This document shows positions 1 to 6,391 of a stretch of DNA of 10,195 nt, piece after piece; position 1 is the first letter of the stretch; each line of letters opens with the position of its first letter. A model generated the notes under the pieces. The model ran no database searches. It was not told the DNA's origin and saw nothing but the letters and a program-made list of their open reading frames with translations. The translations under genes were made by a program, and so were the position numbers. This DNA comes from an uncultured Porphyromonadaceae bacterium. GTDB taxonomy: Bacteria; Bacteroidota; Bacteroidia; Bacteroidales; Muribaculaceae. The DNA lies in NCBI GenBank assembly GCA_900555915.1, contig USNC01000032.1, positions 1 to 10,195 on the forward strand, written 5' to 3'.

Positions 1-32
1 CGTCGGCAGCGTCAGATGTGTATAAGAGACAG
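1..32 (+). other. Illumina Nextera transposase adapter (not genomic)
   Basis: The first 32 bases match the Nextera Read 1 transposase adapter, lacking only its first T. Positions 14-32 are the 19-base Tn5 mosaic end AGATGTGTATAAGAGACAG, and 1-13 are the preceding adapter tail. Genomic sequence begins at 33, where the carB reading frame starts to make sense. This is library-preparation sequence left on the end of a contig, not a transposon in the organism. Confidence 0.98.
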
Positions 33-60
33 CTTTCTTTATATCCGTTCTCTTAGGCAT
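33..60 (-). CDS. carB: Carbamoyl-phosphate synthase large subunit, N-terminus only
   Basis: Reading leftwards from the ATG at 60-58 gives MPKRTDIKK before the adapter interrupts. MPKRTD-I/L-K is the usual start of CarB, the large subunit that makes carbamoyl phosphate from bicarbonate, ATP and the ammonia channelled from CarA. Only nine codons are present, so the identification rests on this short signature plus the position directly after carA. The start overlaps the carA stop by 8 bases (53-60), as expected for translational coupling of two subunits made in equal amounts. The truncation is technical (adapter at 1-32), not a pseudogene. Confidence 0.85.
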
Positions 61-1162
61 TTCTCACCTCCGTTTCTTTTTTATGCTCCTCCATGTCTTT
101 GATGAAGATATCAAACAAGTATCCGCTGTCTTGCGGTCCGGGTGCGCTTTCCGGATGATACTGCACTGAAAATATGCGGTCGCGGTCGTTTCTGACTCCT
201 TCTACTGTGTGGTCGAGAAGATTTATATGGGTTATGCTGAGATCGGTGCCTTCCAGCGACTCCGGTTTCACCGCATAATTGTGGTTTTGCGATGTGATTT
301 CGATCTTCCCGTTGCGGAGGTTTTTGACAGGATGGTTGCCGCCTCTGTGGCCGAACTTCAGTTTGTAGGTCTCCGCGCCGTAGGCAAGGGAAATTATCTG
401 ATGTCCGAGGCATATGCCGAATATCGGCAGACGCCCGCGCAGTTTCCTCACAAGGTCGCGCACCTCGGGCACGTCCTGCGGGTCGCCGGGACCGTTGGAG
501 ATGAATATGCCGTCGGGCTTGAAGGCCATGATCTGCTCCGCGTCCATGTCGAAGGGTACGATGATCACGTTGCATCCGCGGGCGTTGAGCGAGCGGATTA
601 TGTTGTACTTTATTCCGCAGTCGATGGCCACTACGTTGAATTTCTGGTTGGGCGTGCGTGAGAACCAGCGTTTCCTGCAGCTCACCTTCGCCACGGTCTT
701 CCTGTCTACGGAGGTGGTGGTGATAAGATGCAGCGCTTCCGCAACCGGCATTTCTATGGGAACTATTGCGCCCCGCATGCAGCCCTCGTCGCGGATCACT
801 CTTGTCAGCCTGCGGGTGTCGATTCCGCTTATGGCCGGGATGTTGGCTTCCTCAAATGTCTCGGTAATGGTCTTGGTATAGCGGAAATTGGACGGGGTCT
901 CGCAGCATTCCCGCATCACCATGGCCCCGAGTGTAGGGGATTTTGTCTCGAAGTCGTCATCGGTGATTCCGTAGTTCCCTATCAGAGGATAAGTCATCAC
1001 TACAATCTGGTTTGTGTAGGAAGGGTCAGAAAGGATTTCCTGGTAGCCTACCATCGAGGTGTTGAAGACCACTTCGCCCACAATCGGGCGGCGTGCTCCG
1101 CAACTGTAGCCTGGAAATTCCATTCCGTTTTCCAATACAAGCTTTACGTCTGCCTCTTTCAT
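53..1162 (-). CDS. carA: Carbamoyl-phosphate synthase small subunit (glutamine amidotransferase)
   Basis: CarA hydrolyses glutamine and passes ammonia to CarB for carbamoyl phosphate, the first step of pyrimidine and arginine synthesis in the cytoplasm. The 369 residues match the normal family length. The N-terminal CPSase_sm_chain domain spans about residues 5-135 (VVFNTSMVGYQEILSDPSY at 31-49 is typical). A class I glutamine amidotransferase domain follows from about 175: oxyanion-region NGPGDP at 223-228, nucleophile Cys251 in GICLGHQ, and the catalytic His336 and Glu338 in YHPES. All key residues are intact. The ATG at 1162 gives the expected N-terminus. It lies 85 bases after the pyrC stop with no clear promoter between, and overlaps carB by 8 bases, so pyrC-carA-carB is a probable operon. 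Confidence 0.97.
   Translation of the reverse strand: MKEADVKLVLENGMEFPGYSCGARRPIVGEVVFNTSMVGYQEILSDPSYTNQIVVMTYPLIGNYGITDDDFETKSPTLGAMVMRECCETPSNFRYTKTITETFEEANIPAISGIDTRRLTRVIRDEGCMRGAIVPIEMPVAEALHLITTTSVDRKTVAKVSCRKRWFSRTPNQKFNVVAIDCGIKYNIIRSLNARGCNVIIVPFDMDAEQIMAFKPDGIFISNGPGDPQDVPEVRDLVRKLRGRLPIFGICLGHQIISLAYGAETYKLKFGHRGGNHPVKNLRNGKIEITSQNHNYAVKPESLEGTDLSITHINLLDHTVEGVRNDRDRIFSVQYHPESAPGPQDSGYLFDIFIKDMEEHKKETEVRNA
65..71 (-). promoter_or_regulatory. Shine-Dalgarno-like GGAGGTG before carB
   Basis: On the minus strand GGAGGTG ends four bases before the carB ATG and lies inside the 3' end of carA. It is a near-perfect anti-16S match. Bacteroidota genes usually lack such motifs, so its presence at this overlapping start may help re-initiation after carA. 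Whether it works is inference. Confidence 0.5.
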
Positions 1163-1220
1163 CGATTCTTACGTTGTGTTATATTCTCTTTTTCCTTTTT
1201 CCTGTCTAAATTGCGTCCGC

Positions 1221-1243
1221 CACCACGGCATCGGGCCGTGGTG
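1221..1243 (-). other. Perfect 9-bp hairpin between pyrC and carA
   Basis: CACCACGGC at 1221-1229 pairs perfectly with GCCGTGGTG at 1235-1243 around a 5-base loop. It lies 5 bases after the pyrC stop codon. On the transcribed minus strand it is followed by GCGGACGC rather than a T-run, so it does not look like a complete intrinsic terminator. It could act as an mRNA stability or processing element that sets carAB levels relative to pyrC. The structure is seen; the role is inferred. Confidence 0.6.
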
Positions 1244-1247
1244 CGTG

Positions 1248-2522
1248 TCAGTCGTGGGTCATGTATCTTGAGTTGAAGATTACTCCGGTAGGTTTCCCGG
1301 TGAGTTTCATTCCTTCGAAGGGAGTGGCCTTTCCCATTGATTCGAATTCCGCCGGGTTCACGGTCCACTCCCTGTCAAGGTCGAGGATGGCGAAGTTGGC
1401 GGTGCCTTTCACTGGGAGACGGAATACGCGGCGGGGATTGAAACACATCAGCTCAAGCAGCCTCTGGAGTGTGATTATCCCGGTCTTCACAAGGTGGGTG
1501 TAGCATACGCCGAAAGCGGTCTCGAGTCCCACAACTCCCATCGCGCTGCCGCGCAGTCCGCGCCCTTTCTCGTCGGCGGTGTGCGGTGCGTGGTCGGTCG
1601 CTATGCAGTCGATGGTGCCGTCTTTTATCCCTTCTATCAGGGCATCGCGGTCTTCCTCGCTCCTGATCGGCGGATTCATCTTGAAGCGGCCTTCATCTTT
1701 GAGGTCGTTGTCGCTGAATACGAGATAGTGCGGGCCGGTCTCGCACGACACCTTGACTCCGCGTGCTTTTGCCTCGCGTATCAGCTGAACGCTTTCCTTT
1801 GTGGATATGTGGCATACGTGATATCGGCAGCCGGTCTGTTCGGCCAGTTCGAGATCCCGTTTTATCGGTCCCCATTCGCTTTCGCTGCATATTCCCTTGT
1901 GGCCGTTGGCCCGGCAGTATTCACCGTCGTGTATGTATCCTCCGCGCAGAAGGTCGTTGTCTTCGCAGTGCGCGGCAATGATCACGTCAAGTTCTGCGGC
2001 CTCGCGCATCGCGCTGAGCATCATGTCGCGGTTCTGGACGCCGCTTCCGTCGTCGGAAAAAGCCACCGCCTTGTCTTTCAATGCTTTCATGTCTACGAGC
2101 TCGCGTCCTTTCCGTTCCTTGGTGATGGAGGCATACGGCAGCACCTCTATCACGGCGTCCTTGCGTATGTGGTCGAGTTCCTCTTCGATATGCGCTACGG
2201 TGTCGGGCGTGGGGTTCAGGTTGGGCATGGCGCACACGGTGGTGAAACCTCCTCTGGCAGCCGCCATTGATCCTGTGGCGATGGTTTCCTTAGCCTCAAA
2301 GCCGGGCTGGCGCAGATGCACGTGCACGTCGCAGAGTCCGTAAGTGATAAGTTTTCCCTGCAGGTCATAGACTGTGGTGTCTTTGTCGGCGGAGAGTTCG
2401 CCCGGCGCGGCGATTGTCTTGATACTGCCGTCGAGAACTTCTATGTCGGCATGCCGTATGCCGGCGGCATCGGCCCAGTTTCCTCCCTTGAGGATGTAGT
2501 GGGATGGTAGTTTGACTGTCAT
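1248..2522 (-). CDS. pyrC: Dihydroorotase, class I
   Basis: Dihydroorotase reversibly cyclises N-carbamoyl-L-aspartate to dihydroorotate, the third step of pyrimidine synthesis. The 424 residues fit class I enzymes. Metal and substrate positions are visible: HVHLRQPG (His67, His69 and the substrate Arg71), Asn101 in MPN, FSDDG with Asp158, His185 in AAHCEDND, His238 in CHIST, and the catalytic Asp310 in ATDHAPH with His314. This is the complete ligand set of an active amidohydrolase-fold enzyme rather than an inactive paralogue. The ATG at 2522 gives a normal N-terminus with the small beta-sandwich half before the barrel. It is first in the visible operon, preceded by the leader at 2523-2660, and carA follows after 85 bases. 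Hydantoinase or allantoinase is less likely given the DHOase-type HLRQPG and MPN motifs and the carAB linkage. Confidence 0.95.
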   Translation of the reverse strand: MTVKLPSHYILKGGNWADAAGIRHADIEVLDGSIKTIAAPGELSADKDTTVYDLQGKLITYGLCDVHVHLRQPGFEAKETIATGSMAAARGGFTTVCAMPNLNPTPDTVAHIEEELDHIRKDAVIEVLPYASITKERKGRELVDMKALKDKAVAFSDDGSGVQNRDMMLSAMREAAELDVIIAAHCEDNDLLRGGYIHDGEYCRANGHKGICSESEWGPIKRDLELAEQTGCRYHVCHISTKESVQLIREAKARGVKVSCETGPHYLVFSDNDLKDEGRFKMNPPIRSEEDRDALIEGIKDGTIDCIATDHAPHTADEKGRGLRGSAMGVVGLETAFGVCYTHLVKTGIITLQRLLELMCFNPRRVFRLPVKGTANFAILDLDREWTVNPAEFESMGKATPFEGMKLTGKPTGVIFNSRYMTHD

Positions 2523-2569
2523 ATCTTATGTAAATACTGTTGCTTGTTATGAATTAGACGGTTAATTAC

Positions 2570-2601
2570 AAAAAACACGCATCCCATTACGGGGTGCGTG
2601 T
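2570..2601 (-). terminator. Intrinsic terminator in the pyrC leader (candidate attenuator)
   Basis: On the minus strand the 11-base arm 2601-2591 pairs with 2585-2575 (one C-A mismatch) around a 5-base loop, and six T follow at 2575-2570 (the first closes the stem). That is a textbook rho-independent terminator. It lies about 50 bases upstream of the pyrC ATG but downstream of the promoter at 2666-2697, so transcripts starting there must pass through it to reach pyrC. This placement suggests conditional termination, that is attenuation, of the pyr operon. It might also simply end transcripts from the immunity-like genes upstream. Read on the plus strand the stem pairs with a G-U wobble but has no T-run. 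Confidence 0.8.
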
Positions 2602-2604
2602 CCG

Positions 2605-2658
2605 TTACGACATCTCTGCCATATGTTGATTTCGTTTATGTATCATAATCGGTCTCAT
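2605..2658 (-). CDS. Possible leader peptide of the pyr operon
   Basis: Starting two or so bases after the predicted transcription start, ATG at 2658 opens a 17-codon frame reading MRPIMIHKRNQHMAEMS. Four in-frame ATGs occur, at 2658, 2646, 2622 and 2613. The TAA at 2607-2605 is only three bases before the terminator stem, so a ribosome at the stop would cover the 5' arm. No database family is expected for such a short peptide and no ribosome-binding site is evident. It may be a chance frame; the position relative to the hairpin is what makes it worth recording. Confidence 0.3.
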   Translation of the reverse strand: MRPIMIHKRNQHMAEMS

Positions 2659-2665
2659 TCGTCTG

Positions 2666-2697
2666 CAAAATTACAACTTTTTTCCGACATGCACAAA
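2666..2697 (-). promoter_or_regulatory. Bacteroidota-type promoter for the pyr operon
   Basis: The minus strand carries TTTG (2697-2694), exactly 20 bases, then TAATTTTG (2673-2666). This fits the published Bacteroides consensus of a -33 TTTG and a -7 TAnnTTTG separated by 19-21 bases. Transcription should start near 2660, giving a leader of roughly 138 bases before pyrC that contains the terminator at 2570-2601. The rest of 2698-2768, between this box and the upstream gene, shows no other feature I can support. Confidence 0.8.
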
Positions 2698-2768
2698 AAA
2701 TCTTTCCCGAAAATATCGCTTTTGAATTTTCTTCGGCAACCTGTGCAAGAGTGTGCATCCAAGCCAAG

Positions 2769-3539
2769 TCACACAACAGAGCTGTCATATTTCGACATGA
2801 CCTCGTTAAACTCTTCCCCGGTTATAAATTCCTTGTGTTCCCAGTTTGTTTCCCAGAATTTCGGTCGGTCAAGGGGATTGCCCTCAGATAGAATCGCGTT
2901 GCCGTCTTGAGTGAGTGCTATCTCTTGAACTACGTTCTCTCCTTTAAAATGCGAGAATACGGTTTTGTTGGGAAACTCTTTTCTCGTGAAACTGTCTACA
3001 TCCGGATGAGGAATACGCTTTATGACAGCGTAAACTGATGATGCATAAGTGTAGTATCCCAATTTAATTCTGGCGACAATTTCGTTATAGGGCATTATTG
3101 ATCCATATTCCACTGAATTTCGATATCTCACAGGCATTTCCCCGACTTCTGCAAAATCATATCCCATTTTCCAAAGGGTCCAATGTTCCAACGGATCTAC
3201 ATATATGACTTTTCTATTAATATACAAGGTGTCGTGGGTGTATCCAAAAATTACGTTCTCGATACCGCTGACGGCGGGTTGAATTTTTCCTACTTTGTAC
3301 CATGCATTTGCTTCAATGCCAACGCGAAGAACGGTGTGGGCATAAAACATCACATCGTCCTTCACGATGTCTTCCAATACGGGTTTGTAGTCTAATGGAT
3401 ATCGTTTTTTGAATACGCAAATGACCGAACTGTTCATCATGGTCAGATCATTGCATATATACTGGAAATAGCATTTGTGTTTACCGTCTATTTCCACACA
3501 GAATACATTCCCTATTTTAGTTACTATTCGCTTTGCCAT
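2769..3539 (-). CDS. Imm26-like putative immunity protein, copy 1
   Basis: A 256-residue protein paralogous to the gene at 4232-5014. I chose the ATG at 3539 because it gives MAKR, matching the paralogue's start; a TTG 90 bases further upstream would add 30 unrelated residues that overlap the preceding gene. The N-terminal motif KIGNVFCVEIDGK (8-20) and following beta-rich segment resemble the Imm26 family (immunity proteins of polymorphic toxin systems) by recall, not by search. Other visible features are aromatic clusters EHWTLW (118-123) and a highly conserved tail RPKFWETNW (225-233) to EEFNEVMSKYD. No signal peptide or membrane segment, so probably cytoplasmic. The preceding gene ends 40 bases upstream. 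Just before the ATG lies AATATT-CAA-AATATT (3540-3554), possibly part of a regulatory site. The toxin it might neutralise is unknown. Confidence 0.55.
   Translation of the reverse strand: MAKRIVTKIGNVFCVEIDGKHKCYFQYICNDLTMMNSSVICVFKKRYPLDYKPVLEDIVKDDVMFYAHTVLRVGIEANAWYKVGKIQPAVSGIENVIFGYTHDTLYINRKVIYVDPLEHWTLWKMGYDFAEVGEMPVRYRNSVEYGSIMPYNEIVARIKLGYYTYASSVYAVIKRIPHPDVDSFTRKEFPNKTVFSHFKGENVVQEIALTQDGNAILSEGNPLDRPKFWETNWEHKEFITGEEFNEVMSKYDSSVV
2784..2869 (-). repeat. Direct repeat copy 1: conserved 3' end of the immunity-like gene
   Basis: These 86 bases align without gaps to 4247-4332 with 7 mismatches by eye. They encode the shared C-terminal tail of the two paralogues. Several mismatches are synonymous. 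The identity here is visibly higher than over the middle of the two genes. Confidence 0.85.
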
Positions 3540-3579
3540 AATATTCAAAATATTCGGACAATAAACTTGATAATAGATG

Positions 3580-4161
3580 TCATGAGATTTGCACAATGCG
3601 GCATTTCTGACAGAGTGGATATGTTTCAATGAATGGCTCGATGCTTCGCTTCATTTCCTCGAAAGACTGTCCATAGAAGTAGAGTATAGTCCATTCTGGA
3701 CTTTCCCAGAAACTATACAGTGTGCCTTTGCCCTTCATGGCGTCGATCAATCCCTCAAAGACCTGGTTGATGTCGCAGGTTTTATACACATCTTCGGGGA
3801 GTTCCGTTTCGTTGTTGAAATAAGCCAGTCCCTCAAGAGTGCCAACGGGAATTTCCTCGCCGGTGTCTTCGCAGAGGAGCCGGCTGCCATTTGCTATGCC
3901 AATACGGTCTATAAGTTCAACTACTTGATGGAGGCTGTTGTCGGAAGCGTCAAGCAGGTCGATTTCGATGTCGCAAGACTCGACACGGTGTTCCTTGTCA
4001 TTTAGCAGAGTGCCGCCTCCCATGACTTCGCCAAGGTTCATTTGTTTCAGAACCGACTGCAGATGGTCCTCCAGATTGTGCCGGTGCACCGGCTGCAAAG
4101 GCATGTTGAGATGCAGCCGCAACTGCCTTCTCTTACGTTTCTTTTTGAAGATTGAAAACAT
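3580..4161 (-). CDS. Uncharacterised protein between two immunity-like paralogues
   Basis: 193 residues with a regular ATG start at 4161. I do not recognise a named family with confidence; similar proteins starting MFS-x-FKKK occur in Bacteroidales as hypotheticals, from memory. Visible features: a strongly basic N-terminus (KKKRKRRQLR, 6-15), acidic middle, a glycine patch VMGGGTLL (46-53), an aromatic segment FWESPEWTILYFYG (151-164) and a terminal CQKC pair (Cys184, Cys187) that could bind metal or form a disulphide. No signal peptide or transmembrane segment. It sits 70 bases after the upstream paralogue stop and 40 bases before the downstream paralogue start, all on one strand, so co-transcription is likely. 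Context suggests another immunity-type protein, but that is guilt by association only. Confidence 0.75.
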   Translation of the reverse strand: MFSIFKKKRKRRQLRLHLNMPLQPVHRHNLEDHLQSVLKQMNLGEVMGGGTLLNDKEHRVESCDIEIDLLDASDNSLHQVVELIDRIGIANGSRLLCEDTGEEIPVGTLEGLAYFNNETELPEDVYKTCDINQVFEGLIDAMKGKGTLYSFWESPEWTILYFYGQSFEEMKRSIEPFIETYPLCQKCRIVQIS

Positions 4162-4231
4162 ATATTATCTGTGTTATTTAAGTTTAACTTAGCTGTTGAT
4201 ATGAAGAATTGGTAATGTTCAGTACGGCAAA

Positions 4232-5014
4232 TCACACAAAAGATCCGTCATATTTCGACATGACCTCATTGAACTCTTCCCCGCTTATAAATTCCTTGTG
4301 TTTCCAGTTCGTTTCCCAAAATTTCGGACGGTTGAGAGATATTCCGTCTGATATTTTTACTGTACCATCCAAAAATTCAACTATTTCCTCAATTACAGAC
4401 TCACCTTTGAAATGGCTATAGACTATACAGTTTCCTTTATCAGATTTCGTATAGCTGTCGACATCTGCATGAGGTATTCTCTTTAATTTTTCATATTCAT
4501 CCAACTCGTATGTATAGTATCCAAGTTTAATGCGACTTACAATTTCAACATATGGAACAATAGCTCCATCCTCTACGATATTGCGATATGAATCGGGCAG
4601 TTTGCCACCAACCAGAAATGGCATTTTATTAGTGCGCCATAAAGTCCAGTTGTCTATTGGATTGACGGGAATATCATGAATCCCTCCAGATATCTGTTTA
4701 GTATCATTGGTAATTCCCCATACTACTTTTTTATAATCGTCCGAAACTGTCAAAGCTGCGTTTCCCACCTTATACCAAACTTCATAAATTAAACCTGCAC
4801 GTACAATAGTGTGCGCATAAAACGCCACTTTGTCCCGTACTATGTCTTCCATGACAGGTTCGTATTCCATAGGATAACGGGTCTTGAAAACCTGGATTAC
4901 CTGTCCATTCAACATGAACAGGTCGTCACATACATACTGAAAGAAACATTTGTATTTGCCGTCTATTTCAACGCAGAATACATTTCCTTTCCTAACAATC
5001 ACTCTTTTAGCCAT
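4232..5014 (-). CDS. Imm26-like putative immunity protein, copy 2
   Basis: 260 residues, paralogous over its full length to the gene at 2769-3539; by eye about half of the residues agree, rising to 28 of 32 over the C-terminus. The N-terminus MAKRVIVRKGNVFCVEIDGK aligns directly with copy 1 and supports the ATG at 5014. The same aromatic cluster (NWTLW), the ARIKLGYYTY-like segment and the RIPHADVDSY motif recur. The divergent middle (about residues 88-140) would be the likely place for partner specificity if these are immunity proteins. No signal peptide. The stretch 5015-5108 upstream holds TAAGTTTA (5034-5027), one base off the Bacteroidota -7 box, but without a convincing -33 element. The coding sequence is AT-richer than the flanking pyr and trpS genes, consistent with accessory origin. 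Confidence 0.55.
   Translation of the reverse strand: MAKRVIVRKGNVFCVEIDGKYKCFFQYVCDDLFMLNGQVIQVFKTRYPMEYEPVMEDIVRDKVAFYAHTIVRAGLIYEVWYKVGNAALTVSDDYKKVVWGITNDTKQISGGIHDIPVNPIDNWTLWRTNKMPFLVGGKLPDSYRNIVEDGAIVPYVEIVSRIKLGYYTYELDEYEKLKRIPHADVDSYTKSDKGNCIVYSHFKGESVIEEIVEFLDGTVKISDGISLNRPKFWETNWKHKEFISGEEFNEVMSKYDGSFV
4247..4332 (-). repeat. Direct repeat copy 2: conserved 3' end of the immunity-like gene
   Basis: Partner of 2784-2869: the same 86-base length, ungapped, 7 mismatches. The two copies are 1463 bases apart in the same orientation, so recombination between them would delete the 193-residue gene and fuse the paralogues in frame. Confidence 0.85.
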
Positions 5015-5108
5015 ATTGAAGTTGTCTAAACTTAGCCCGCATCGCTCCTTCTTACTGAAGAAAAATCGCGCGTCAGATCGAGCTCCACAAGCACATCCAC
5101 CAGTCAGT

Positions 5109-6338
5109 CTATCCCCAGAAGAGATAGGCGATGCCGACGGCCGCTACGGCTCCGGTGATGTCGGCGAGTAGGGCGTAGCCTGCGGCGTAGCGGGTTTTCA
5201 TCACGCCTACAGATCCGAAATAGACGGCGAGGATATAGAATGTAGTGTCGGTGCTTCCTCTCACCACTCCCGCCAGTCGGCTCACAAAAGCATCGGCTCC
5301 TTCGGCTTTCATCACGTCAAGCATCATGGCGCAACTACCGCTGCCGCTCAACGGTTTCATCAGCATTGTGGGGAGTGCCCCCACCCATTGGGTGTCGATG
5401 CCGCAGCTTCCCAATGCTATGGAGACCGCCCCGGTCACTGCGTCGAGCGCTCCTGACGCGCGAAACATTCCTATAGCCACCAATATCGCCACAAGATACG
5501 GTATGATGCCGACTGCCGTCCTGAATCCCTCCTTAGCGCCCTCGATGAAGCAGTCGTAGACATTGAGCCTTTTCCGCATGCCGGCCACAATGAAGCATAT
5601 GATGACACTGAAGAGCAGGAAATTCGCTCCGAATGTGGAGTATCTCTCCACCAGTTCCGCACTTAGAGTCGAAAACCACCACGCTATTCCCCCTACGGTA
5701 AGAATGATTCCGCCGATCCAGCTCCAGAGCACAATGTCCATGCGTATGCGCTGCTTCAGGCACAGCGCTGTCATGCCTACAAGAGTAGCCACAGCAGTGG
5801 CAAGCAGTATGGGTATGAATACATCGGTGGGATTCGTGGCGCCTCCCTGCGCGCGATACATCATGATGCTCACCGGAATCAGGCAGAGTCCGCTGCTGTT
5901 GAGCACCAGAAACATGATCATCGCATCGGAGGCTGTGTCTTTCTTGCTGTTGAGTGTCTGCATCTCCTGCATCGCTCGCAGACCCATTGGGGTGGCGGCA
6001 TTGTCGAGTCCGAGCATGTTGGCCGAAAGATTCATGAAAATAGCGCCCATGGCCGGATGATCTTTAGGTATGCCGGGGAAAAGCCGCGAGAAGAACGGAC
6101 TTACCATACGCGACATCGCGGTGATGACCCCCGCCCGCTCACCGATCTTCATGATGCCCATCCAGAGCGAGAGCACCCCGGTAAGGCCAAGCGAGATCTC
6201 AAAGGCAAACGCCGCCTGGGAGAATGAGGCGTTCATTATCGCACTCCATATCCCGGTGTCGCCTGTGGCCAAAGTGGTCCCGGCAGCCATCAGAAACGCC
6301 ACCAGCAAAAATCCAATCCAAATATAATTAAGTATCAT
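5109..6338 (-). CDS. spmAB: SpmA-SpmB fusion, nucleoside-recognition (Gate) membrane protein
   Basis: 409 residues, very hydrophobic, with many membrane segments. It reads as a fusion of spore maturation proteins A and B, each about 200 residues. The SpmA half (1 to about 195) has NMLGLDNAATPMGLRAMQEM (107-126), the characteristic SpmA stretch. The SpmB half (about 200-409) has PYLVAILVAIGMFRASGALD (280-299), KPLSGSGS (328-335) and FVSRLAGVVRGSTDTTFY (351-368). Both halves belong to the nucleoside-recognition/Gate family of predicted transporters. In Firmicutes, SpmA and SpmB are involved in spore core dehydration, but Bacteroidota do not sporulate, so the role here must differ; the substrate is unknown. 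It starts 61 bases after the znuC stop and is probably last in the trpS-znuA-znuC operon. No clear terminator follows in 5015-5108. Confidence 0.9.
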   Translation of the reverse strand: MILNYIWIGFLLVAFLMAAGTTLATGDTGIWSAIMNASFSQAAFAFEISLGLTGVLSLWMGIMKIGERAGVITAMSRMVSPFFSRLFPGIPKDHPAMGAIFMNLSANMLGLDNAATPMGLRAMQEMQTLNSKKDTASDAMIMFLVLNSSGLCLIPVSIMMYRAQGGATNPTDVFIPILLATAVATLVGMTALCLKQRIRMDIVLWSWIGGIILTVGGIAWWFSTLSAELVERYSTFGANFLLFSVIICFIVAGMRKRLNVYDCFIEGAKEGFRTAVGIIPYLVAILVAIGMFRASGALDAVTGAVSIALGSCGIDTQWVGALPTMLMKPLSGSGSCAMMLDVMKAEGADAFVSRLAGVVRGSTDTTFYILAVYFGSVGVMKTRYAAGYALLADITGAVAAVGIAYLFWG

Positions 6339-6391
6339 CCTGCCGACAAACTAAACTTATATAAACGATAACCTTATGACCACCTCATACC

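Noticed and set aside
14..32. Tn5 mosaic end as evidence for a native transposon
   Set aside because: It is joined to the Nextera adapter tail at the very end of the sequence, so it is library sequence.
1494..2270. 258-codon open frame on the plus strand
   Set aside because: It lies antisense within pyrC, whose catalytic motifs are all in the minus frame; GC-rich codons commonly leave such shadows open.
2701..2735. Possible terminator after copy 1 (GAAAAT paired with ATTTTC)
   Set aside because: Only six AT-rich pairs with an 11-base loop; too weak to call.
3540..3629. 30-residue N-terminal extension of the copy 1 immunity-like protein
   Set aside because: It needs a TTG start, overlaps the end of the 193-residue gene, and has no counterpart in the paralogue, which starts at MAKR.
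5027..5034. Promoter -7 box (TAAGTTTA) for copy 2
   Set aside because: The final base deviates from TAnnTTTG and no TTTG lies 19-21 bases upstream; mentioned only within the gene entry.
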